Assembly (NCBI GenBank): GCA_025617375.2
Contig: JAMYGW020000005.1
Location: forward strand, 1,984,001 to 2,048,000
Length of the DNA stretch: 64,000 nt
Reading direction: 5' to 3'
DNA from: Acarospora socialis
Taxonomy: Eukaryota > Ascomycota > Lecanoromycetes > Acarosporales > Acarosporaceae
Shown: in pieces, positions 12,736-22,921 of the stretch
How the letters are laid out: every line of letters begins with the position of its first letter
Numbering within the stretch: the first letter of the stretch is position 1
Notes under the pieces: generated by a model
What the model was told of the DNA's origin: nothing
Seen by the model: the letters and a program-made list of their open reading frames with translations, nothing else
The model's database searches: none
Translations under genes and position numbers: made by a program

Positions 12736-14200
12736 TCAATCCTCATCGAACCTCCCACCGTTGGGGTACTGTCCCAATAGAAAATGATCCGGAGTAACGC
12801 CACGATTGCTGCGGACTGCACAAGGTACGAGTCAGCATGGAGTTTCGACAGCGCCGAAGATAATTGCATACCCCACTCTGTTTCCACACGAAAGAAGATC
12901 CACATCCACCTCCGAAACACCTCCAATAACTCCATGAGAAATATGCCGCCTTCAAGGTCATTGAAATGATCCAAATGAGGTGATAACTTGAAACTCCAGG
13001 TACACCGAAGCATGAGATCGATTATGATGGCGCCGTAGTACATTTCTTTGGCGTGAAAATGGGTATGTCGCCGAAGTCCCCATTCATGTTCCGGATTGTT
13101 GCGTTCTTGTGAGCTGGAGAAAAGGCTTAGGTCCCAGTCCTTGGCGACATCCCAGTAAAACGAGTAGAAGGAGTTGACGAAGACGAAGAAGAGCCTTTGT
13201 ATAATGGTCAGTAAGTTGAGCAGGAGAGGAGAGAACGTTGGTATACCATAATCGAAAGAGACCAGTCTCACTCATGCCCATCTTCGAGGGATCATAACCT
13301 CTTTGTAAAGCACTCAGTATAATGACCGGGAATGCGCTGGCATATTTTAAAGCATTCGCTAGATGCTGCCCACCCCAGCCTGCAGAACCAACCCCTCCCT
13401 CGTTCTTATTACTCTTGCGAACCCTCGCATATTCGATCAGGCATTGCCTCAGTCTGATCAAGCTCGGGATGCTGATTATTAAGGGCACGATGTATTGTCC
13501 GCCACAGCCTCGGTCCGGCCTTGCAGTCGACGAGTGTCTAGGTGAGATGAACATGCAGAATGACACGAAAAGATCCCCAAGCACCTTTGCGTAAGATGTC
13601 AGAACGTCAGCCAATAGTATATCTCCAAATTTCCCATCCTGCGCGCCCGCAATGCCGCCAACACTAATCCGCTTTAAGGTGGAGAGGAACCGATAACGCC
13701 CCACTCGAGATAGTCGCTTTAAAGGAACGATGAAGAGTAAGACGAGTAGGAAGAGATAGGATTGTGGCAGGATTTCCCAGGCGAGGACTAGGGAGCTCTG
13801 CCCACGGGTGACTATCCAGAAGAGAATGAGGGAGAGAACAAGCGGGATGGTAAAGAGAGTCGCCAGCCGGTAGGTCGATAGGTGATGAGGCGGGAGAACT
13901 GAAGACGAGCGGGAAGGATATTTTATAAGCGTTGGTACATCCTGTAGCTTGTCAGTACGAAGGTGTTAATTGCCCGACGGTGCTATAATCGGAGACGGAC
14001 GATCTTTAGAATAGAAAGGTAGTGAAGATTGAGCCCCCAAGCCCAAATACCTACGAAACCGTCAGTCACACGTTTCCCATCTATCAGCACCTGTGGGTGA
14101 GTATTGTACCGAGAACAAGTATGAAAGCAATTCTGTAGGGTAACGGCAAGTAGAGACTGCAAGTGTCCAACTCCGGCTCAACAGCAGGGTCGCCATCCAT
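12736..14200 (-). CDS. ERD1: ERD1-type EXS-domain membrane protein
   Basis: Five exons: 14110-14200, 14001-14050, 13247-13941, 12872-13194 and 12736-12815, giving 412 residues. The N-terminus carries hydrophobic segments (YRIAFILVLGIWAWGLNL; VLSLILFWIVT; YLFLLVLLFIVPL). The EXS signature follows: RLRQCLIEYARVRK, HLANALKYASAFPV, NSFYSFYWDVAKDWDL, EVFRRWMWIFFRVETEW and the closing VRSNRGVTPDHFLLGQY. Exons 4 and 5 join in phase to rebuild EWVRSNRG. Yeast Erd1 is a Golgi phosphate transporter needed for retention of lumenal ER proteins and glycosyltransferase recycling, so a Golgi phosphate-recycling role is likely. It is divergent from PEX10. Confidence 0.88.
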
Positions 14201-14534
14201 TGTAGCTCATCCCTCAGCTTTTGCTCCTTATCCGCCGACTCTGAGCAGATTTAGACTGAGAGTTCCAGTGCTGTGAGATCTAAAGAGCGACCGGGGTGAG
14301 TAAAGGACAGAGAGACTTCAATTCCAGAACAGCTTACCGGAATTAGAGGTCGTGTGCACCCGCCAATCCTAGGCTGATAGGGCGGCGATGTGAGACAGGG
14401 TTCGAGCCGAACTTCGTTTCTTGTATCCTCGGCCATCTAACAGCACCATACTGTAAGACGTCAATCCAGGCGAGCAGTCCCTCATACTGCTCATTCAGTC
14501 AACTCGAGGACTACAAAGGTCAATAGCAGAAGCC
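14201..14534. promoter_or_regulatory. Bidirectional promoter, ERD1 / PEX10
   Basis: These 334 bases separate two divergent genes. On the ERD1 side, an ATG at 14434-14436 opens a 61-codon frame that ends at 14251 and contains a good intron donor (GTAAGC, about 14337). It may be an upstream ORF or a 5' leader exon of ERD1; no homology was recognised. Confidence 0.55.
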
Positions 14535-15692
14535 ATGGGGAATTCATCTGACCACGTCTACAATATTGCTCACCGCACACCTCCCAATACCAACACCAAG
14601 AATAGCTATCAATACCCATTCGCCGCGGCTCCAGACATCATCCGGTCCAACCAGAAAGACACCTACTTCCAAGGCGTACTCCTCGAGCAGCTCTCCACCA
14701 TCCTCCGCAACCTCTATGGCGCACGTTTCGTCCACACTCACACCTCTGAAGCGCGCACCTTCACCGAGCTACTCTACCTCGGCCTGACAACACTTATCGG
14801 AAACAGAACTCTGGGCGAAGAGTACTGCGACATCATCCAGATCGAAGATAATACACTACGATTACCTTCGATATACAGACGAGCAGGGTATATTCTCAGC
14901 AGCATACTGTTACCATACGGCCTCGCACGCCTTCTCCCGGCCTTTCGGCAGCGGTTACGGCGCAAACTCGAATCGAACCTCCGCCGAAATGCCAAACGAC
15001 CCTCAAACTTCTCTTCGCGCGTACAAGCGTATATTCTTTCCCACGTCGACACCCTCACAAGCCCTTCTCCCGTGTATGCTGTGAGCCTGGCAACCTTCTA
15101 CTTCTCAGGTGCCTACTACCACCTCGGCAAACGTCTCTTCGGCTTGCGCTACATCTTCACCAGGCGCATCCCACCCTCTGAACAGCGAATAGGCTACGAA
15201 GTCCTCGGCGTGCTTCTAGTTCTCCAAATGGCCGTGCAAGGATGGCTGCACCTCCACCAAACGCTGCGCAGCGGTCCATCGCCGCCAATAACTGCCAACG
15301 CAGGGAGTGCGGCAGGAGGCAGCGCCGTCCTCGATGGCGGAGTCGAGGTATCTCTCAATCCGGACGTATATACGTCCGAGAACGTCCTGCTCTTCGAGTC
15401 GACGACCGCTTCCCACCATCCCAGCGCTGCGAGCATCGAGAAGACGACCCACACGCCTATCCTGGATCGGCCGCGGTATCATCTCAAGGATGCCGAGACT
15501 ATGCAGTGGATCCAGGGACGACAGCAGCGAAAATGTACACTGTGTCTGGAGGAGATGCGCGATCCAAGTGTGACTACGTGCGGGCATGTCTTTTGTTGGA
15601 CGTGCATTGGAGATTGGGTCAGGGAGAAACCGGAGTGCCCGCTCTGTAGGCAGGTCGTGCTTGGACAACATGTTCTGCCGCTAAGAGGTTGA
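14535..15692 (+). CDS. PEX10: Peroxisome biogenesis RING E3 ligase Pex10
   Basis: A single exon of 385 residues. The N-terminal Pex2/Pex10/Pex12 domain begins at APDIIRSNQKDTYFQ and continues through about residue 260. Conserved blocks are YGARFVHTHTSEARTF, ELLYLGLTTLIGNRTLGEEY and SGAYYHLGKRLFGLRY, within hydrophobic peroxisomal-membrane segments. A C3HC4 RING lies at residues 334-372 (CTLC...CGHVFCWTC...CPLC). Pex10 sits in the peroxisomal membrane with Pex2 and Pex12 and ubiquitinates the import receptor Pex5. Length and intron-free structure are normal. Confidence 0.96.
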   Translation: MGNSSDHVYNIAHRTPPNTNTKNSYQYPFAAAPDIIRSNQKDTYFQGVLLEQLSTILRNLYGARFVHTHTSEARTFTELLYLGLTTLIGNRTLGEEYCDIIQIEDNTLRLPSIYRRAGYILSSILLPYGLARLLPAFRQRLRRKLESNLRRNAKRPSNFSSRVQAYILSHVDTLTSPSPVYAVSLATFYFSGAYYHLGKRLFGLRYIFTRRIPPSEQRIGYEVLGVLLVLQMAVQGWLHLHQTLRSGPSPPITANAGSAAGGSAVLDGGVEVSLNPDVYTSENVLLFESTTASHHPSAASIEKTTHTPILDRPRYHLKDAETMQWIQGRQQRKCTLCLEEMRDPSVTTCGHVFCWTCIGDWVREKPECPLCRQVVLGQHVLPLRG

Positions 15693-16320
15693 TGCGCGGG
15701 AGAGGAGAACAACTTTCCGCAGTTGAGTGCTCGAATAAGATTATTGCACAGCAACGAGTGGCGCCGGCGCAATTGTTTTCGATATCTTCGGGTACATGTG
15801 AAGTTGGCTGTAGCGACTTCGCAAGCTGCTGACAATGGTCAACCCTCTCACAATGCCGTATCTTATTTATACATCAGGAAACAAAAAAGCATCCGTCGTC
15901 GAATCGCCCCATATCGCCTTGACATTGAAATACCATTGTCAACGAACGTCACGACAAACTCATCATCCTTGGTCCCTCCGTTTGCCCGCCCCTTACCTTC
16001 AGCACCTTTCGGTCGCAAGACCACGACCAGCAACGCTGTAAACGACTCCACAAGCTCTGGACTTTGTGGCACTCATCGAACCTCCAACACCACTCCTCGA
16101 AGATCTTGATGCCCAAGACGAATTGCCGCACAACCTCTTAGAATACTTCTTAATTAACAGGCAAGCTTCAAGCAGTGCATATCTTTGAACGACGAAGAAG
16201 CTCTGCTTGGGCCGGACGACGCACCTTCGAAAGCGTCAGTGGAGAAAACAGCGTTACTGAGCAACGAAGCCAGCCAAGTACTGGTGTTGATGGCAAGGGA
16301 ACGGTTGCCAGCTGCGGTAG

Positions 16321-16620
16321 CTAGATAGGAGACATTCCTATTTCGACCCCTGAGAGCCGCGGTACATCACGACGAATTAGTTCAACTATGGCCCGCGCGT
16401 CAGTCCAGTCAGACCATAGCGTGTTGTTGTTTTTTAATTGAAGGACTCTCACGAAGATTGTTGCGTGAACATCCATCGTACTGTTCTCACTACCGATTGC
16501 AGCCAACCTAAGCCAGCGGGCATAACCTTGGAGGTCCCCAGAGGCACCATGTCCGTATCAAAAAGCGAAAACATATTTGACCCGGTATCGTTCATGGCGA
16601 TCCGTGAACGACTCTGTCGC
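16321..16620 (-). pseudogene. Broken reading frame of unknown origin
   Basis: One minus-strand frame runs 100 codons with a single in-frame TGA at 16558-16560 (reads ...KYVFAF, stop, YGHGASGDLQGYARWLRLAAIG...). Composition after the stop is protein-like, and TGA could derive from TGG or CGA by one change. Further upstream the same frame hits TAA stops. No family recognised. It may be a relic, or two exons of an unmodelled gene. Confidence 0.3.
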
Positions 16621-16782
16621 CTCCTCGTTGCGGCATTAGCTTTAGCAACATGTGGAGCGAAGAAGGAGGTTCGGATTCTGCACCAGTACCCTTCTTATCA
16701 ACCCGGGATATGTGGGTAGTACTTAGTCGTAATTGAACATTAATCTTCCCTAATGAAGCACTCCATCACATAAGAGCACAAA

Positions 16783-17074
16783 ATGAATCGGATCGTGTAC
16801 GAACTTCCGGTTCATGTGGAGGTCCTCCGAACAGCATGCCGCCGAGAGTCGAAGATAATCGACCCGCTCTCTATATTAGTTGAGGAGAACTCCATGCCTA
16901 CAATCTGCTTGAGAGGTAAGCCAGCAAGGCACTCATCTATGGCTTGACTCGGCATGAAAGATAATGTATGGATGAAGCACTCCACGACCCTATGCATATT
17001 TCGGCAAAAAACCTCCCTCCTATCCAGAAGCATTCGTTATGGAGCGCTCTATAAGACTATTTGGCATCTCATAA
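16783..17074 (+). CDS. Possible 59-residue two-exon protein
   Basis: An ATG at 16783 (context AAAATG) opens MNRIVYELPVHVEV..., ending at a good donor (GTAAGC) after 16915. An acceptor TATCCAG at 17027 gives a second exon ending TAA at 17072-17074. Phase agrees (133 + 47 bases). No domain seen, and the 112-bp intron is long for this genome. Low confidence: the opposite strand is also partly open, and a broken frame follows at 17141. Confidence 0.25.
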
Positions 17075-17140
17075 GGAGACCCCCAGTGTTAGTTGTGTAG
17101 ATGTCGAAGACCTCAAGTTTCATCTGGTACACTCTTCTGA

Positions 17141-17629
17141 AACCCTCCATACTTAGTGTGTCTTGATAGGGCACTGAAGTGCTTCGGAGCAGGAGACAAG
17201 ACTTTGATTCGTGACCTGGAATGCTTTGTTCATGCATATGGATCAATCAGTCAGATGGACGCGACCACAAAGCCAGATCATTTGTGCGCTCCTACCACAG
17301 GCAGCAGCTTTGCAGCCTGAGAAGGCCGCAAACTGTATGCAGATATTCAGAATGCTGGCGGAGGGAGATCTGTTGGCCAGGATTGTTGTGGTCCTTTCAT
17401 CACACAATGTCAGACATGGAAGTGCTCAGGACCTTTGACTGAACGTCTCACGCTTACTGACATTGTCCTCAATTACGGTGTACAATAACGTGTACCAGAT
17501 AATATCCTAGACGCAGAACTAAAAGAGGATGGGGAAACGCCACTTGTCCCCACATTCCCGCCAGGATTAATCTTGGAATTGGGTGGAAGTGAAGAGGTGA
17601 TTGGTCGCGACAGACCATTGATTGGATGA
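17141..17629 (+). pseudogene. 162-codon frame with two internal stops
   Basis: A single plus-strand frame holds protein-like sequence across 162 codons (LKCFGAGDKTLIRDLECFVH..., then YADIQNAGGG, then PDNILDAELKEDGETPLVP...). It is broken only by TGA at 17318-17320 and TAA at 17486-17488 before its terminal TGA at 17627-17629. CAA or CGA changed by C-to-T would explain both stops, as would introns I cannot place. I do not recognise the family. Confidence 0.35.
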
Positions 17630-18984
17630 CAGAATGTGCAACACAGCCCATTGTGATGAGTTCAGTAAGCTGTATAGCGGTAGTTTCAAGTGTTTGGATA
17701 CAACAGCAACTAACATGCATAGCAGTATACCTTGAGAAACCCGTCTGTCGCATCGTCCAGCTCTATATGGGAGAATTGAGGACCACAGTAGCACACCAAA
17801 TGATACAATTGAGGATCCGGCATTACCACATCACTTGAAGTGGGAAATCTCTTCATACATGCTAGCGAGCATCCCGACAGAGAGAAGTTCACAGAACCTG
17901 TTGGCAACTGGGCTGTGAATGCCCTTAAGATGATGACATTATATTGAGAGATTTGTACTTTCCCGGCACGATAGTGTACATATCGCTACTACGGTTGATG
18001 AGCTCTTTCGTTAGGGTGAAATTAATAAGGGAGCCTTCTAGGCAGAAGAAGTGGGTCAGAGTTTTCAATTAAGGACCACAATGCTAGTCGATGCCTTGAC
18101 AGAAAGAACCCTCACTAGGGGACGTCAATCTCACTAGCCTGCCAAACACCTCCCAACAACTGTCTGTGTTCCATCAAGCTGCTATTCATCTTGGCTCTAC
18201 AATCAGGGAATGTGAATGGTGAATTGAATGATGAAGGCTTGAATGAAATAGGAGTGAGAGAAGGTCAGAAGAGCAGGTGAATGCGGTCCGAATGACTTTT
18301 CATTTGCGCCATCGCGCCATTCAAACTCAAACCTATTATTATACTGGAAAGAAGATGTCAAAGAGAACTTAGTCATGCTTGCTTGTCGAGGCCTGGACGG
18401 AAAACGATGGATTAACCTCCATTGAGCATGTCTTCTCAGCAGTCTTTGTCTCCATACATCTAGGCCGACAGAGAAGGGCTTTGTTGGAACCAGTGGTCGT
18501 TCATGGTGGGCGGGTGTTGGCTGACTGTGTGCTTGAGCACAGTACATGGCACCGCCGTGCCAGGCGGAAAGCTTCCCATCATATTCAGGTTTCAAATAGC
18601 CTCGCGGGAAGAGCTTTAGTCGCTTGTGTTGTGGCCTCACTTCGTCTTACATGACGTTAGGTGGGTTATCGGTTAAGATACTGCTAACTTGAGACGCAAG
18701 ATGAAGGGCGTTCCTATAGTCTTGACATCAATGAAGATATATTGTGTCACACTGTCAGAAACCTACTCTAGTATCCTATCTGTGATAGATAGGTATTGAA
18801 GCTTACAGTAAGCCAAAAGGCATTGCTATGTCTTCAAAACCACAACTCAATAGCTTTGAACCAAATATTTGCTGCATGGTAGTACAAACATGCGTTCACA
18901 GATCCATGTAGTAGCTGATAGCTAGTCTTCCTTAAAAGTGAGTACAGTTCCATGTCGTTATTGTCCCGCTAAAGCTTCTTTACT

Positions 18985-21489
18985 TTACTGTGTAAATGGC
19001 GAAGGAGACTCTGACATTGCCATTATGCTCTTTCTATAGCTGCTCACACTGCTCCACCATGGATCAATATCGCCCAGCAAGCGTATAAACTGCTCCATGA
19101 CACTCTTGCTGTTAGCTCTGTAGAGTCTTAGATCCTTTTCTTCTGAAGTCGAGGATTCTAGACTCAACTCTGTCTCTGTGGGCACCGCGCCTGTTTGGTC
19201 ATGTGCGCCTGCAAATGCCCATAACACAACTGCAGCATGATGAAGTGCTACATGTGATAGCAATGTGAAGCTCGCTCTCTTTTCTTCTGGACGAGCTAAT
19301 TCTGCATTGAGCAGTCGCCACACCATGCACGCATGCTCTGCCGCTGACCTTGCCTCTGCTGTCTTAGCCCATGTGTATGTTTGTTGCGCTGTCTCTCGTG
19401 GTGCGTTGGCCTGTGGAGTGCTGCTTGTGAGTGTTAGGAGATGAAGAGATGGTAGGTCCGCATGTAGTCGCATAAATGATAGATGCGAGAGGAGATGCGA
19501 GGCAAGAACGGTTCTGCGGCATTGGCGTGACGACGATGCAGAAGGCGCGATAACAATGGTCAAAGCATTGTGGCACTTATGGATGGCGGCCAGAAGGCGG
19601 TTGAGATCGGTCTGGAGGTCATGCATATGACGGTGTGGAAAGAGAGGGTCATGAGCCGGTGCCTGCGACGACGGTCTTGAGCTGGTAGAGAGGGAGACGC
19701 CGAGGCGAGAGGCGAGGTGTGGATCATGGCTGAAGCGCCAGACTGCCTGCTGGAGGCCAAAAAGCAGGAGCTCTATCTGTTCGGACCGGAGTGGTGGTAA
19801 AGGCTCGTCCCGATCAAGAGCGATGCGAATTAGGTCGGCAAAGAGGAAGTCGTCACAGTGGGCAAGACCTGAGTTAGTGAGAAGTGCCCCGTGCAAATGA
19901 ACCCATACTGAATCAGGAGCTGGCATTTCGAGCAGTATCTCTTCTGGTGACATGAGTGGCTGCGTTCCCAACAACAAGCTGACAAACATGTCAGTACGCA
20001 ACATGCCGAAGGCGAGACGCTTCCGGGTTTGGTCTTTGATCCATAGCTGACTGTCTTTCCATGAATCAAAAGTCACACTGGTACTAGCCTGTTCGCCTAA
20101 ACGCTGCATCGACGTGAAGATATTCATTCTGCGCGCTAGAGCGACATTGATGCCACCAAGCTGCTGTGCGGTGGAAAAGGCTTTGCGGTGACCAAACCAC
20201 AGGGTTGTTGTCTGGGTGAGAAGTAGAGACTGTAACAACGAGGTGTTTGCCTCTTCTGGGAATTTGTGCCCGAGAGCTACCAAAGGAAGCTGTTCACGCA
20301 AGGCCTCGAAGACTCGTAGGTGATAGGCAGCAGCCGCTTTGCCTGCGTATACGCCACCAATGGCGCTTAGAGTAATGTAAAGATGGCGTGGAATTAGATC
20401 TAGGACAAGATCTTGGGTCCATAGTAGCGGCCAAAGGGGATGAAAGTGTTCAAAGTAGAGCTTGACAAAGTGTTCGAGGATATGCCTCGACGAGCTTGCC
20501 GCTATGGCCACACATTGGAGCTTGAAGGCATTCACCACGCTGCTAGACGCATCCTTCCAGATTCTGGAATTATCTGTCCCAGTCTCGACATAGGTCAAAG
20601 CGGTTGCGATCAAGTCGCCGATCACATACTGCTGGGTGGATGGATCTTCGACAAGGGAGCCAATCACCGTACCGCCAGAGGGTATGGATGTTGTATTCAC
20701 GATGTTCGATCCGGCCGCGTCCATCGCACTTCCAAAAGTAATACCATCTTGACTGGAAGTTGGTTTAGAGCCATTCGCAGGCGCTTGGAGTTGCACATTC
20801 GAAAATCTCGTATCGTTAGGGTTTAGGCCATGTTCGACCTGGGACTTTGAGGTTGGAATCATTGTCTCGCCCTCGCCAGTCCAGGAAGGCCAGCTAGGGT
20901 CTGACTGCATATACAAGTCCTCGTAGAGCCACGGCCATGCCGTGGTTTGAGACCACAAGTCGTCGAGTACGGTTATATCCGCTTCAACGCCTGGTCTAAA
21001 GTCGGGTGTCTCCAGGATCTTAGCAGGGCCATCTTGGCTGCTGGCTGGCAAACTTCTGTGGTCAGTCATGTCTGTATCGGCATCCTCTGACAACCTGAAG
21101 TCCTTTTCTAGTCTTCGTGTGGGACTGTTCTTCTCAAGTTCACACTCACGCCTCCCCTTCGCACAAGTCGAGCAAGGACTCGCACCATCGCACTTTACCT
21201 TCATTTGCTTGCATCTGCTGCAAGCACGTAGGCTCTTCAGCCGCCGTCCTGCAGTATTACTCCGCTGATGTATATGGCCATGGCGGTCCAAGAGGTCTTT
21301 GCGCCGGAACGTGGCATCGCAGCACTTGCAAGCGAACTGCGCGCGTTGGCCGTGATTCTTCCGATGGCGGTTGAGAGTCTCGGCGGCTTTGTAGCTGCGA
21401 TGGCAATCCGGACAGACGTGGCTTGACTTCGGCGATGCAGAGTCAACTGTCTGGTCTTCATTTCTTTGGTCTTCATGTGGATCGTCCAT
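18985..21489 (-). CDS. C2H2 plus Zn2Cys6 fungal transcription factor
   Basis: A single exon of 834 residues. Two C2H2 fingers occupy residues about 26-74 (CPDC...HRKNH; CKCC...HGHIH). A Zn2Cys6 binuclear cluster immediately follows at Cys 90, 93, 100, 106, 109 and 116. The middle (about 330-600) matches the fungal-specific regulatory domain (HFHPLWPLLWTQDL, LSAIGGVYAG, RMNIFTSM, LAFGMLRTDMFVSLLLG). Such dual-finger proteins are nuclear DNA-binding regulators; the target is unknown. Nearest neighbours are the metallothionein-like gene and, further right, the bicupin/monooxygenase pair, which makes a local regulatory link possible but unproven. Confidence 0.9.
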   Translation of the reverse strand: MDDPHEDQRNEDQTVDSASPKSSHVCPDCHRSYKAAETLNRHRKNHGQRAQFACKCCDATFRRKDLLDRHGHIHQRSNTAGRRLKSLRACSRCKQMKVKCDGASPCSTCAKGRRECELEKNSPTRRLEKDFRLSEDADTDMTDHRSLPASSQDGPAKILETPDFRPGVEADITVLDDLWSQTTAWPWLYEDLYMQSDPSWPSWTGEGETMIPTSKSQVEHGLNPNDTRFSNVQLQAPANGSKPTSSQDGITFGSAMDAAGSNIVNTTSIPSGGTVIGSLVEDPSTQQYVIGDLIATALTYVETGTDNSRIWKDASSSVVNAFKLQCVAIAASSSRHILEHFVKLYFEHFHPLWPLLWTQDLVLDLIPRHLYITLSAIGGVYAGKAAAAYHLRVFEALREQLPLVALGHKFPEEANTSLLQSLLLTQTTTLWFGHRKAFSTAQQLGGINVALARRMNIFTSMQRLGEQASTSVTFDSWKDSQLWIKDQTRKRLAFGMLRTDMFVSLLLGTQPLMSPEEILLEMPAPDSVWVHLHGALLTNSGLAHCDDFLFADLIRIALDRDEPLPPLRSEQIELLLFGLQQAVWRFSHDPHLASRLGVSLSTSSRPSSQAPAHDPLFPHRHMHDLQTDLNRLLAAIHKCHNALTIVIAPSASSSRQCRRTVLASHLLSHLSFMRLHADLPSLHLLTLTSSTPQANAPRETAQQTYTWAKTAEARSAAEHACMVWRLLNAELARPEEKRASFTLLSHVALHHAAVVLWAFAGAHDQTGAVPTETELSLESSTSEEKDLRLYRANSKSVMEQFIRLLGDIDPWWSSVSSYRKSIMAMSESPSPFTQ

Positions 21490-22479
21490 TGCCAGAGACG
21501 TTCATCTGCCGCGAACATGCTTATGTCGGCTGATGAATATGAGCAGTCATGCTTTCAGCAGGAGAACCGCTTTCACTTCGCGAAAGAGAATGTTTACTGT
21601 ATCGAGATTTCTCAAAGCTCAGAGCCGAGGAGATGATAGTAACTCGTCACAGTATCCCTCATCCTAGTCATCTTGATCAGGTGTGACGGGGCGGAAGAAG
21701 GATTGACCGAAAGCCACTTATGGCCCAGCAGTGAGGTACGGATCTGAATCAGGTGTGACTAGTTCCGAGGCATCGGCCATCTGAGTGGAGATGCATTTCG
21801 GTATGCGTGCCCGTAAGCAGGTATACGAGTATGATAACTCAGCGTTGTTGCGCTTGCGTTATAATGTGAAATTGGCGCATTACACGACCAAAATTATCTA
21901 CCGCGTGATAGAGTTGACCAGGCGTGCGTCCACCGGGATCAACTGCCTCTCGACTGGCTGTTGCCATGCTTGCCGGACGGGATCGGCTTGTCACGAAGCC
22001 GGGCGACTATCAAACCCAAACTCAGCCGCAAGGAATGACTTTCGCCTACCAGCCTTTCTACGAGTACCTATACTGGTTCATGACACTGCGGGTGGATAGC
22101 CGCACATAAAATTACCACTAGTTAAGACTAAGTCCAGGTTGACACCAACAGATTTTGTATGAGAGCGGAGCTTTTACAGGGCTAATTTGGAGGATTTTCC
22201 GCAGTGTCATAACCATGTATCTGCTGGCTCCCGCGCCGAGTCTCCAGACCATTCACATGCCTGACCTACTACTCTAAGAAACAGCCTCTGGATCCTTGCC
22301 TTCACTGCAGTACATCTCCAAGATTTCGCCTGCCTAGCTCCTGCTCGAGAGGATAACCACTTCTTCTTTAGCGTACGGTCTAATGACTCCAATCATCCAC
22401 TTTCAAATCCCGCTCTGAGTAGAGTCGAAAGCGCCATGCTCCGCGTACTAGCATGGCGTGACCGTAGGCTAATACCTTT
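21490..22479. other. Intergenic, no gene seen
   Basis: Upstream region of the transcription factor gene and downstream of the metallothionein-like gene. Only short frames without domains. Confidence 0.55.
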
Positions 22480-22647
22480 TTACTCAAAACACTAACTCGT
22501 GGGAGCGTTTCATTAGTCGTCCACAACCTCTATATATTAGGGAGAATAGGATAAACTTACACCAGGGCAGGTGGGAGATCCGCAAGCGCTGCACCTGTAG
22601 CAGCCGTCGCAGGAACCCTTACCACAGGTGGGGCAAGCGTAAGGCAT
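22480..22647 (-). CDS. Metallothionein-like Cys-rich mini-protein
   Basis: Two exons: 22561-22647 (29 codons) and 22480-22491 (TGT TTT GAG TAA), with a 69-bp intron that has a GTAAGT donor, a GACTAATG branch-like site and a GAGTTAG acceptor. The 32-residue product has eight Cys at 5, 8, 13, 16, 19, 22, 27 and 30: four CxxC pairs. The fourth pair (CPGC) is completed only by splicing, which strongly supports the model. There is no other aromatic pattern, signal peptide or domain. Fungal metallothioneins are similarly tiny Cys-rich cytosolic proteins that bind Cu(I), Zn or Cd. A metal-binding role is inferred from Cys spacing, not from close identity to a known member. The start context ACCATGC is good. 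The promoter carries a transposon-terminus-like repeat. Confidence 0.72.
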
Positions 22648-22691
22648 GGTTAATGTGAAATCGTGAGGCCTTTGAAAAACTAAAATTGTTG

Positions 22692-22741
22692 TACGAAGTA
22701 CGGAGGAAATAGTATTTAGTGTCCGGACGTACTATAAGCGG
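22692..22741. repeat. Single inverted-repeat-terminus-like sequence
   Basis: TACGAAG followed by TTTAGTGTCCGG.CG..CTATAAGCG matches the terminal repeats of the element at 54667-54930. No partner terminus was found nearby. It lies about 45-95 bases upstream of the metallothionein-like ATG. Confidence 0.6.
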
Positions 22742-22921
22742 CAACACAGGTCAACCGTACTATATCTGCTTGCTTACCAGGGCATTATATGACTTGTACA
22801 GTAAGAAGAGCTAGGTTTTTCAAGAGTCTGTGGCTGATCTTGATTTACTAATGTAAGACATACAGGCCAGTTTGATGGAAGATCATCTGCCGACCAGAAG
22901 GAAGGAAAAGCTGCAAGCACA

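Larger units (their letters stand above)
15693..18984. other. Gene-poor region with broken reading frames
   Basis: Apart from the low-confidence pieces listed separately (16321-16620, 16783-17074, 17141-17629) no gene can be supported. Open frames on both strands are short and interrupted by stops. 17630-18984 holds nothing recognisable. Confidence 0.5.

Noticed and set aside
14398-14409. GGGTTCGAGCCG resembling a tRNA B box
   Set aside because: The flanking bases do not pair as a T-stem and no A box or acceptor stem is present.
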